This document shows positions 1 through 5,212 of a stretch of 5,212 nt of DNA, piece after piece (position 1 is the first letter of the stretch; each line of letters opens with the position of its first letter). Below the pieces are notes generated by a model that was not told the DNA's origin, made no database searches, and saw nothing but the letters and a program-made list of their open reading frames with translations. The stretch comes from an uncultured Oscillospiraceae bacterium. GTDB lineage: Bacteria > Bacillota > Clostridia > Oscillospirales > Oscillospiraceae. The stretch covers positions 1-5,212 of the forward strand of contig CAKUJL010000119.1 of the NCBI GenBank assembly GCA_934661715.1. Direction: 5' to 3'. The translations under genes and the position numbers were made by a program.

Positions 1-1010
1 TCCATGCACGGTACCGCGCGGGGTACGATGCAGGGGTCGTGCCGGCCCTGAATGTGCAGCTCCGCGTTCTGCATCGCGGAAAGGGAAACGGACCGCTGCG
101 CTTTTCCGATGGACGGCGTGGGCTTGACGGCGGCGCGGAAGACGATGGGCATACCGTTCGAAATGCCGCCGAGAATGCCGCCGCAGTGGTTGGTCTCGGT
201 GACGATCTTCCCGTTTTCTGCGCGGTAGGCGTCGTTGTTTTCGCTCCCGCGCAGCTTCGCGGCTTCAAAGCCGAGGCCGAATTCCAGCCCCTTGACCGCC
301 GGAATGGCGAAGACGAGCTGGCTGATTCGATTCTCCAGCCCGCCGAACATCGGCTCGCCGAGTCCCGCAGGAACGCCGGTCACAACGCAGCGGATGATGC
401 CGCCGACGGAGTCCTCCTCCGAACGGGCCTGCGCAATGGCGGATTTCATCTGTTCGGCCATTTCGTCGTCCGTCACCGGAAATTCCTTCTGATCGACCGG
501 CTTTGTAAAGTCGGACGTGTCCTCAATTCCCGCGATGGCGTCGATTCTGGCGAAGACGTCAATGCCCTGCTGCTTGAGATACTGCTTGCAGATGCCGCCC
601 GCGATGCAAAGAGGCGCTGTCAGACGGCCCGAAAAATGTCCGCCGCCCGCGACATCCTGAAAGCCCCGGAATTTTTCCTGCGCGGTAAAATCGGCGTGGC
701 CGGGGCGGGGAATGTCGATCAGGTTGTTATAATCCTGAGACCGCGTGTTCGTGTTGCGGATGACGGCGCAAAGCGGAGCGCCGCAGGTGACGTTTCCAAC
801 GAGGCCGGACAGAAACTCCGGGGCGTCGGCTTCCTTCCGGGGCGTCGACCATGCGTTTTGTCCGGGGGCTCTTCTGCGCAGAAAGGCGGTGAGCTCGTCC
901 ATGTCGATCGCAAAGCCTGCCGGAAGACCCGAGACCGTCACGCCGATGGCGGGGCTGTGGGACTGGCCGAAGATCGAAAGCTCGATCGCGCCGTGATAAA
1001 AGCTGCTCAT
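1..1010 (-). CDS. aroC: Chorismate synthase, C-terminus cut by window edge
   Basis: Catalyses the FMNH2-dependent anti-1,4-elimination of phosphate from EPSP to give chorismate, the last common shikimate step. There are 336 complete codons in the window with no stop, so the gene runs off the left edge; by family length some 15-50 residues are missing. The family-typical N-terminus has FGQSHSPAIG (14-23) with His18. Further motifs are RRRAPGQ (45-51), RPGHAD (102-107), GGGHFSGRLTAP (122-133) with His125, GGILGGISNGMPI near residue 280, KPTPSI, and GRHDPCIVPRAVP close to the edge. His18 and His125 correspond to the two conserved catalytic histidines. Ala121 stands where many homologues have Arg before the GGG. 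The ATG at 1010 overlaps the aroA stop as ATGA and has AAAGGAGG with a six-base gap to GGAGG. No FMN reductase domain is seen, so it is probably the monofunctional form that relies on externally reduced flavin. Confidence 0.95.
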   Translation of the reverse strand, partial: MSSFYHGAIELSIFGQSHSPAIGVTVSGLPAGFAIDMDELTAFLRRRAPGQNAWSTPRKEADAPEFLSGLVGNVTCGAPLCAVIRNTNTRSQDYNNLIDIPRPGHADFTAQEKFRGFQDVAGGGHFSGRLTAPLCIAGGICKQYLKQQGIDVFARIDAIAGIEDTSDFTKPVDQKEFPVTDDEMAEQMKSAIAQARSEEDSVGGIIRCVVTGVPAGLGEPMFGGLENRISQLVFAIPAVKGLEFGLGFEAAKLRGSENNDAYRAENGKIVTETNHCGGILGGISNGMPIVFRAAVKPTPSIGKAQRSVSLSAMQNAELHIQGRHDPCIVPRAVPCM

Positions 1011-2269
1011 GCGGGTCCTCCTTTCAGGGCGTCTAACGTTTCCCAGAAGTTCGGGTACGATTTGGATGTGCACGCGGCGTTCTGCACGGTGACATCGCCT
1101 TCACAGCCGGACGCTAAGATCGCGGCCAGCATCGCGATGCGGTGATCGCCGAAGGAATCGGCTGTGCCGCCGGAAAGCGTTTTTCTGCCGGTGATGACGA
1201 GGCCATCGGGCAGTTCTTCCGCGCAGCCGCCAAGTGCTTTGATCGTCTCGGCCACGGTGTGCAGCCGGTCGGACTCCTTGAGCTTGAGCCGCGCCGCGTT
1301 TGTGATGCAGGTTTTCCCGTCTGCGAAGGCGGCCACGGCGGCCACGGCGGGGATCAGGTCGGGAATCGGTCCGGCGTCAATGGTGATGCCGTGAAGCTGG
1401 CCCTTCCGGACAAAAACGCCGGTATCGGTCACGGAGACCTCCGCGCCAAACTGCCGGAGAATGTCCAAAACCCCTTGATCTGCCTGCGTGCTGTTTTCCG
1501 CCAGACCCTCGGCGAGGATGCCGACTCCACTTAAAGCACCGGCGCAGAGGAAAAACGCCGCGCCCGACCAGTCGCCTTCAGCTGAAAGATCGGACGGAAG
1601 ACGGTAGGCTTGACCGCCGGGGATCTGAAAGCCTGCGTCGGTTTTTGTCATCTGCACGCCGCTCTGCAAAACGGCGGTCTTCGTCATTTCAAGGTATTTT
1701 GCCGACTGGAGCGGCCCTTCCACCTCCAGCGTGCTCTCGCCGCGCAGAAGCGGCAGGGCGAACAGAAGCCCCGAAAAATACTGCGAGGAGACATTGCCGG
1801 GAAGGCGGAACGTGCCGGGCGTCAGCTGCCCCGAGACAAAGAGCTTCGCGCCCTCCTGCGAAATGTTCATGCCGTGCGACTGTAAGACCGTGTCAAACGG
1901 GTGAAGGGGCCGTTCGGGAAGCCGTCCTTCGAGTTCGAAAACGGCGGTGAGCCCCAGCGCACCCACGACCGGCAGCAAAAACCGCAGCGTCGAGCCGCTT
2001 TCGCGGCACTTGAGCGTACATAACCCATTGGGCTTCGGATGTTCGAACACCGGCGAAACGGTAATTTTACTGCCGCTTACTGTAATTTTCGCGCCCATCG
2101 CGGTCAAGCAGTCGATCGTCGCGAGAATATCGTCGGAAAATGTATCGCAAAAAACGGTAACAGGCGTTTTTCCGAGCGCCGCGCAGATCAGCAGCCGGTG
2201 CGCGTGCGACTTTGACGCCGGAGCGCAGAACGTGCCGGAAAGGGGGCCAGCTGAAACCGCGCGGTTCAT
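1007..2269 (-). CDS. aroA: 3-phosphoshikimate 1-carboxyvinyltransferase (EPSP synthase)
   Basis: Transfers the enolpyruvyl group of PEP to shikimate 3-phosphate, giving EPSP, the sixth shikimate step and the target of glyphosate. The 420-residue protein is full length. Visible substrate-site residues, with Escherichia coli equivalents by motif, are Lys20-Ser21 (K22-S23) and Arg25 (R27) in the SKSHAHR motif, Arg119 in PERP (R124), Ser160-Ser161-Gln162 (S169-S170-Q171), Asp304 (catalytic D313), Glu332 and Arg335 in KESDR (E341, R344), Arg377 in GDHR (R386), and Lys403 in SKSYP (K411). The PEP loop reads ESGSTLRF (90-97), so Gly92 matches the glyphosate-contact Gly96, while neighbouring positions differ from the E. 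coli NAGTAMRP loop. The ATG at 2269 has GGAGG six bases upstream, overlaps the aroB stop and gives the expected N-terminus. The 3' end overlaps aroC by ATGA and also carries the aroC ribosome site. Confidence 0.96.
   Translation of the reverse strand: MNRAVSAGPLSGTFCAPASKSHAHRLLICAALGKTPVTVFCDTFSDDILATIDCLTAMGAKITVSGSKITVSPVFEHPKPNGLCTLKCRESGSTLRFLLPVVGALGLTAVFELEGRLPERPLHPFDTVLQSHGMNISQEGAKLFVSGQLTPGTFRLPGNVSSQYFSGLLFALPLLRGESTLEVEGPLQSAKYLEMTKTAVLQSGVQMTKTDAGFQIPGGQAYRLPSDLSAEGDWSGAAFFLCAGALSGVGILAEGLAENSTQADQGVLDILRQFGAEVSVTDTGVFVRKGQLHGITIDAGPIPDLIPAVAAVAAFADGKTCITNAARLKLKESDRLHTVAETIKALGGCAEELPDGLVITGRKTLSGGTADSFGDHRIAMLAAILASGCEGDVTVQNAACTSKSYPNFWETLDALKGGPA
1016..1024 (-). promoter_or_regulatory. 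Strong ribosome binding site of aroC
   Basis: AAAGGAGGA lies in the last codons of aroA. GGAGG is six bases before the ATG at 1010. It is close to the ideal anti-16S complement and fixes the aroC start. Confidence 0.85.
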
Positions 2270-3324
2270 TGTGCGCCTCCGGCCTTCAGCCAGTCGAGAA
2301 GATCGTCCGTTGCAATGGGAACGATGACGCAGCGGCCGATTTTTTCGGGGACAATGAGATTTACCGTGTGTCCCGCGGTCTTCTTGTCGTTCCGGACGAT
2401 GGAAAGAAGCGTCTCGGCGGGGTAGGGAACCTCCGTCGGAAGGCTGTACTGCTGTAAAAGCGCCGTGAGCTGGTCAAGGACTTCCTGCTTGCAGTACTTT
2501 TTTTGGGCCGCCGCGCGGGTGATCATGACCATGCCGATCGAGACGGCCTGTCCGTGCGTGATGGTGAAATTGCTGGCCGCTTCGACCGCGTGGCCGAAGG
2601 TGTGACCAAGATTCAGCGTCTGCCGTGCGCCGGTGTCAAATTCGTCTTCTTCCACGACGTCGCGCTTCATCGAAACGCAGAACTCGACGATGCGCTCGAC
2701 CTGCTCCCGCGGCGGCGTTTTTTGAAGCTCGTCAAAAAACGTGCGGCTTTTGAGCATCGCGGCCTTGATGACCTCGGCGCAGCCGTCCGTGAAGATGGGC
2801 GCGGGCAGGGTAGAGAGCGCATGCGGGTCGCAGAGGACCAGAGACGGCTGGCAGAAAGCGCCGACCAGATTTTTTCCCGCCGGAAGATCGACCGCCGTCT
2901 TTCCGCCGACGGAGGAATCGACCTGCGCCAGCAGCGTCGTCGGGATCTGGACGAAGCGGATGCCGCGCAGATATGTCGCAGCCGCAAAGCCCGCCATATC
3001 GCCCACCACGCCGCCGCCAAGCGCAACGACGAGGCCGCGTCTTGAAATGTGCTTTTCTGCCAGCGCGTTCAGAATGTCCGCGTAAACCGATAAATTTTTC
3101 GAAGCCTCGCCGTGCGGGAAGGTGAAATAGCCAACGTCAAAGCCCGCGCTCTGCATGGAAGTCAGCACCGTTTCGCCAAAAATCGGCCAGACGGCATCGT
3201 CACTGACGATCAGCACTTCGCCCGCGCCGCAGACTTTTTTGATCTCATCTCCAGCACGTTCCAGAAGGCCGCGGTTAATTAGAATATCGTAGCTTTTCGA
3301 AGCGCTTACATGGATGGTTTTCAA
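2266..3324 (-). CDS. aroB: 3-dehydroquinate synthase
   Basis: Converts DAHP to 3-dehydroquinate, the second shikimate step, using NAD+ and a divalent metal (usually Zn2+) in the cytoplasm. The 352-residue product has normal length for the family. The NAD-binding core GGGVVGDMAGF (103-113) is followed by IPTTLLAQVDSSVGGK (127-142). Expected metal ligands are Glu184 in CAEVIK, His241 in NLGHTFGH, and His257 in THGQ. Arg234, Asn238 and His245 also match catalytic-site positions known from the Aspergillus enzyme. The start codon is TTG at 3324, overlapping the tyrA stop as TTGA; the first in-frame Met downstream is residue 57, well inside the fold, so a later start is implausible. The Shine-Dalgarno AAGGAGGAGG lies 10 bases upstream. 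The 3' end overlaps aroA by ATGA. Product identity is very secure; the TTG start is well supported by N-terminal sequence and overlap geometry. Confidence 0.96.
   Translation of the reverse strand: MKTIHVSASKSYDILINRGLLERAGDEIKKVCGAGEVLIVSDDAVWPIFGETVLTSMQSAGFDVGYFTFPHGEASKNLSVYADILNALAEKHISRRGLVVALGGGVVGDMAGFAAATYLRGIRFVQIPTTLLAQVDSSVGGKTAVDLPAGKNLVGAFCQPSLVLCDPHALSTLPAPIFTDGCAEVIKAAMLKSRTFFDELQKTPPREQVERIVEFCVSMKRDVVEEDEFDTGARQTLNLGHTFGHAVEAASNFTITHGQAVSIGMVMITRAAAQKKYCKQEVLDQLTALLQQYSLPTEVPYPAETLLSIVRNDKKTAGHTVNLIVPEKIGRCVIVPIATDDLLDWLKAGGAQ
2276..2280 (-). promoter_or_regulatory. Ribosome binding site of aroA
   Basis: GGAGG lies in the last codons of aroB, six bases before the ATG at 2269. 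It fixes the aroA start. Confidence 0.75.
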
Positions 3325-4154
3325 TGGCCGTCGACCTCCTCCTTGCGGCGTCTTCCCTCGTCGAGAAGCTTTGTGAGCTCCGGTAAATTTTGTTCGGCAA
3401 GCGCCTTTTGGTACGCGGCGAGATTTTCGGACAAAATGTCAATTTCGCGCATGAGAAAATCGCGGTTCTCGAGAAACAGCTCTGCCCACATCTGCGGGTT
3501 CAGCCATGCCACGCGCGTCATGTCCTTGTAGCTTCCGGCGGAAAAGCCCTTGTGGCTGCCCGCGGTCGGACTTTTGATGTACGCGTTCGACACCACGTGC
3601 GCCAGCTGCGAGGTAAAGGCGATCATCTCGTCGTGCGCTTCTGCCGTCGTGACCGAGAATTTTTCAAATCCCGCCGGGGCGAGCAGATCCTTTGCCCGCT
3701 GCAAAAGATCAATATCGTCAAACACCGGCGGCACGAGCACCATCGGGGCCCCGTGATAGAGGTTTCCCCGCGCGTACTTGAAGCCCGAGTTGTGCGTGCC
3801 CGCCATCGGATGGCCGCCGAGATAGGTAAAGCCGTATTCCGCCGCCAGCGGGAAGACCGCTTTGCAGACCACGCGCTTTGTGCCGCAGCAGTCGATGACC
3901 ATTGGTTTTTTGCCGATATACGGGGCCATTTCGCGAAGATACGCGATCGCGGCCTCGGGGTAGATCGCGACGAGCACAATGTCGCACGAGCCGATATTCT
4001 CTTTCGTCAAAGGCCCGGCGACTGCGCCTTCAATCTGCGCGAAGGACAGAACACTCTCGTCTTTGTCAAAGGCCAGAACCTCGTGCCCGGCCTGCTGATA
4101 CGCCTTTGCAAACGAGCCTCCGATGAGGCCCAGACCCACGATGCCCGCTCTCAT
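3321..4154 (-). CDS. tyrA: Prephenate dehydrogenase, short form without ACT domain
   Basis: Oxidatively decarboxylates prephenate to 4-hydroxyphenylpyruvate, the tyrosine precursor, in the cytoplasm. The 277-residue product starts with a Rossmann dinucleotide motif GLGLIGGS (7-14). Asp30 at the end of the second strand favours NAD+ over NADP+. The substrate-site signature GGHPMAGT (113-120) carries the expected catalytic His115, and SQLAH with His186 lies in the helical C-terminal domain. No chorismate mutase or ACT domain is fused, so direct feedback through an ACT domain is not expected. The motif that is usually D-x-G-S-x-K reads DCCGTK (88-93), so the usual Ser position is Gly91. The open frame continues upstream to 4238, but the ATG at 4154 is preferred: it begins directly with the Rossmann strand, has GGGAGG 10 bases upstream, and gives a 4-base ATGA overlap with the preceding gene like its neighbours. 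Arogenate dehydrogenase activity cannot be excluded by eye. Confidence 0.94.
   Translation of the reverse strand: MRAGIVGLGLIGGSFAKAYQQAGHEVLAFDKDESVLSFAQIEGAVAGPLTKENIGSCDIVLVAIYPEAAIAYLREMAPYIGKKPMVIDCCGTKRVVCKAVFPLAAEYGFTYLGGHPMAGTHNSGFKYARGNLYHGAPMVLVPPVFDDIDLLQRAKDLLAPAGFEKFSVTTAEAHDEMIAFTSQLAHVVSNAYIKSPTAGSHKGFSAGSYKDMTRVAWLNPQMWAELFLENRDFLMREIDILSENLAAYQKALAEQNLPELTKLLDEGRRRKEEVDGH
3335..3344 (-). promoter_or_regulatory. Ribosome binding site of aroB, ahead of a TTG start
   Basis: AAGGAGGAGG lies in the end of tyrA with a 10-base gap to the TTG at 3324. The long, strong Shine-Dalgarno sequence may compensate for the weak start codon, and the TTGA overlap with the tyrA stop would let terminating ribosomes restart. 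Confidence 0.75.
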
Positions 4155-5155
4155 TTCGTCACGGCCTCCCGGACGCTGTTGACCTTGACGGAAAGCTCGG
4201 CGAACTGCGCCGGGGTCAGGGACTGTGCGCCGTCGCACAGCGCGTGGATGGGGTCGTTGTGCACCTCGACCATGATGCCGTCCGCGCCGCCAGCCGTTGC
4301 AGCCAGCGCCATCGGCGCAACCAGACGGTTGATGCCCGTTGCGTGGCTGGGGTCGACGATGACGGGAAGGTGCGAAAGCTCGTGGAGCATCGGCACGGCG
4401 GAAAGATCGAGCGTGTTTCTCGTGTAGGTCTCGTAGGTGCGGATGCCGCGCTCACACAAGATGACCTGCTCGTTGCCGCTGGCCATGATGTACTCGGCGC
4501 TCATGAGTAATTCCTTCATCGTCGCGGCAAGACCCCGCTTTAAGAGAATGGGCTTGTTCGTCTTGCCGAGCTCTTTGAGAAGGTCGAAGTTCTGCATGTT
4601 CCGCGCACCGACCTGAATGAGGTCGACGTCTTCAAAAAGGTCGAGGTGCCGCACGTCCATGATCTCCGTCACGATGGGAAGGCCCGTCTCCTTCTTGGCC
4701 GCCGACAGCAGGCGAAGACCCTCGGCCTTCAGACCCTGGAAGTCATAGGGAGACGTTCTGGGCTTGAACGCGCCGCCGCGCAGCAGCTTCGCACCCGCCT
4801 TTTTCACGTCGTTTGCAATGCCGATGATCTGCTCTTCCGATTCGACCGAGCACGGGCCCGCGATCATCGCGAAATGGCCGCCGCCGATCTTCACGCCGCT
4901 GACGTCAACGACGGTGTCGTCCGGATGGAACTTGCGGTTGCAGCATTTGAACGGGTCAGAAACGCGGCGCACAGCGTCGACAATGTCGAGACTCGCGATC
5001 AGGTCCATATCCACGGATTTGGTGTCTCCGATGAGACCGAGGACGGTCTGATAATCGCCCTGCGAAATATGGACGCCCAGGTTCTGGGACTTGAACCAGC
5101 CGATCAGCTGGTCCCGGCGAGCTTCGCTGACATTGGGTTTCAAAATAACGATCAT
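4151..5155 (-). CDS. aroF: 3-deoxy-7-phosphoheptulonate (DAHP) synthase, type I-beta, with N-terminal ferredoxin-like regulatory domain
   Basis: Condenses phosphoenolpyruvate with erythrose 4-phosphate to DAHP, the committed first step of the cytoplasmic shikimate pathway. The 334-residue product is close in length and sequence to the Thermotoga maritima enzyme (338 residues by recall). Residues 1-65 form the ferredoxin-like regulatory domain, with HIS at 29-31; the rest is the TIM barrel. Visible active-site motifs are GPCSVE (100-105), RGGAFKPRTSPY (126-137), GARN (183-186), LKRG (205-208) and DPSH (268-271). The expected metal ligands are Cys102, His271, Glu297 and Asp308. The ATG at 5155 follows GGAGG with a 9-base gap and gives the family's usual N-terminus (MIVILKP). 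It is the first gene of the operon in the window, and its TGA overlaps the tyrA ATG. Feedback by tyrosine through the N-terminal domain is inferred from the Thermotoga homologue. The function is very secure. The symbol is less so, because this family is variously called aroF, aroG or aroA(G). Confidence 0.96.
   Translation of the reverse strand: MIVILKPNVSEARRDQLIGWFKSQNLGVHISQGDYQTVLGLIGDTKSVDMDLIASLDIVDAVRRVSDPFKCCNRKFHPDDTVVDVSGVKIGGGHFAMIAGPCSVESEEQIIGIANDVKKAGAKLLRGGAFKPRTSPYDFQGLKAEGLRLLSAAKKETGLPIVTEIMDVRHLDLFEDVDLIQVGARNMQNFDLLKELGKTNKPILLKRGLAATMKELLMSAEYIMASGNEQVILCERGIRTYETYTRNTLDLSAVPMLHELSHLPVIVDPSHATGINRLVAPMALAATAGGADGIMVEVHNDPIHALCDGAQSLTPAQFAELSVKVNSVREAVTK
4165..4170 (-). 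promoter_or_regulatory. Ribosome binding site that decides the tyrA start
   Basis: GGGAGG lies inside the last codons of the DAHP synthase gene, with a 10-base gap to the ATG at 4154. It supports this start over the ATG at 4238, which would add 28 Arg- and Gly-rich residues with no place in the TyrA fold. Confidence 0.75.
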
Positions 5156-5164
5156 GGTCTTGCA

Positions 5165-5169
5165 CCTCC
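5165..5169 (-). promoter_or_regulatory. Ribosome binding site of the DAHP synthase gene
   Basis: GGAGG lies nine bases before the ATG at 5155. It directly follows the U-run of the terminator hairpin with no spacer, so a terminated transcript would end just before or at the ribosome site. Confidence 0.85.
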
Positions 5170-5205
5170 AAAAAATAAGGGCGGCACAGGGAATCTGTGC
5201 CGCCC
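5170..5205 (-). terminator. Intrinsic terminator, probable attenuator of the aro operon
   Basis: Read on the minus strand, the arms GGGCGGCACAG (5205-5195) and CTGTGCCGCCC (5189-5179) pair perfectly over 11 bp around a five-base loop, ATTCC. The run TTATTTTTT (5178-5170) follows at once. This is the classic shape of a Rho-independent terminator pointing into the operon. The plus strand has no T-run after the hairpin, so it does not look like a terminator for plus-strand transcription. Only 23 bases separate the stem from the DAHP synthase start codon, too few for a promoter and a leader. Transcripts of the operon must therefore pass this hairpin, which argues for regulated readthrough (T-box, leader peptide or protein-mediated) rather than simple insulation. 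The sensor would lie to the right of the window. The hairpin is certain; the attenuator role is inference. Confidence 0.85.
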
Positions 5206-5212
5206 GAAAAAC

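Noticed and set aside
9..18. T-box-like string CGGTACCGCG on the plus strand
   Set aside because: It is explained by the conserved PRAVP codons of aroC on the other strand, and there is no terminator or downstream gene in that orientation.
39..1145. 368-codon open frame on the plus strand
   Set aside because: It lies antisense to aroC and the end of aroA. The translation is rich in Arg, Ala, Gly and Asp with no recognisable motif; open antisense frames are expected in GC-rich coding DNA.
1331..1356. Short tandem repeat of GGCCACGGC
   Set aside because: It encodes the AVAAVAA helix of EPSP synthase just after catalytic Asp304. Two copies of Ala/Val codons in GC-rich DNA need no further explanation.
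2045..2110. AT-richer patch with a repeated KITVS peptide inside aroA
   Set aside because: The frame stays open, the repeat fits a beta-hairpin region of the fold, and flanking motifs are normal. There is no sign of insertion or recombination.
4155..4238. N-terminal extension of TyrA by 28 residues
   Set aside because: It would overlap the DAHP synthase gene by 88 bases and add an Arg/Gly-rich stretch before the Rossmann strand. The ATG at 4154 has its own ribosome site and the same ATGA overlap as its neighbours.
3390..4427. 345-codon open frame on the plus strand
   Set aside because: It is antisense to tyrA and the end of the DAHP synthase gene, both of which have full catalytic motifs. 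The plus frame shows no fold-like pattern.
5195..5206. Resemblance of the hairpin 5' arm (GGGCGGCAC) to the T-box core GGGTGGNACC
   Set aside because: The U of UGGN needed to pair with the tRNA 3' end is C here and the following CCGCG is missing. A T-box may still lie further right, but this string alone does not show it.
1..5212. Search for mobile elements, CRISPR arrays, tRNA or rRNA genes, or a novel system
   Set aside because: Minus-strand coding covers everything except the last 57 bases, and every gene is a recognisable aromatic-pathway enzyme. There is no room for, or sign of, such elements.

Overview
The window is one block of aromatic amino acid biosynthesis genes, all on the minus strand and therefore read from right to left. 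In transcription order it holds a type I-beta DAHP synthase with an N-terminal regulatory domain (5155-4151), prephenate dehydrogenase tyrA (4154-3321), 3-dehydroquinate synthase aroB (3324-2266), EPSP synthase aroA (2269-1007) and chorismate synthase aroC (1010 to the left edge, where it is cut). Each gene overlaps the next by exactly four bases (ATGA three times, TTGA once), so the five form a tightly packed, probably translationally coupled operon. No gene is supported on the plus strand. The long plus-strand open frames are shadows of GC-rich coding sequence.

The only non-coding DNA is the 57 bases at the right end (5156-5212). It holds a perfect 11-bp GC-rich hairpin followed by a U-rich run that directly abuts the Shine-Dalgarno sequence of the DAHP synthase gene. 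Read toward the operon, this is a textbook intrinsic terminator with no room for a promoter after it, so it most likely works as an attenuator for the whole operon. The sensing part of the leader lies beyond the window.

Together the enzymes cover DAHP formation (shikimate step 1), dehydroquinate formation (step 2), EPSP formation (step 6), chorismate formation (step 7), and the oxidative decarboxylation of prephenate toward tyrosine. Dehydroquinase, shikimate dehydrogenase, shikimate kinase, chorismate mutase and prephenate dehydratase are not in the window; some may follow aroC to the left.

Gene order, strong GGAGG ribosome sites, high GC (roughly 60% by eye) and protein style suggest a GC-rich anaerobic Firmicute of the Clostridia, perhaps Oscillospiraceae/Ruminococcaceae. 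This assignment is a guess from overall resemblance. The pathway itself is well known. The points worth following up are the leader hairpin, the chain of overlaps, and a few residue substitutions in otherwise standard enzymes.
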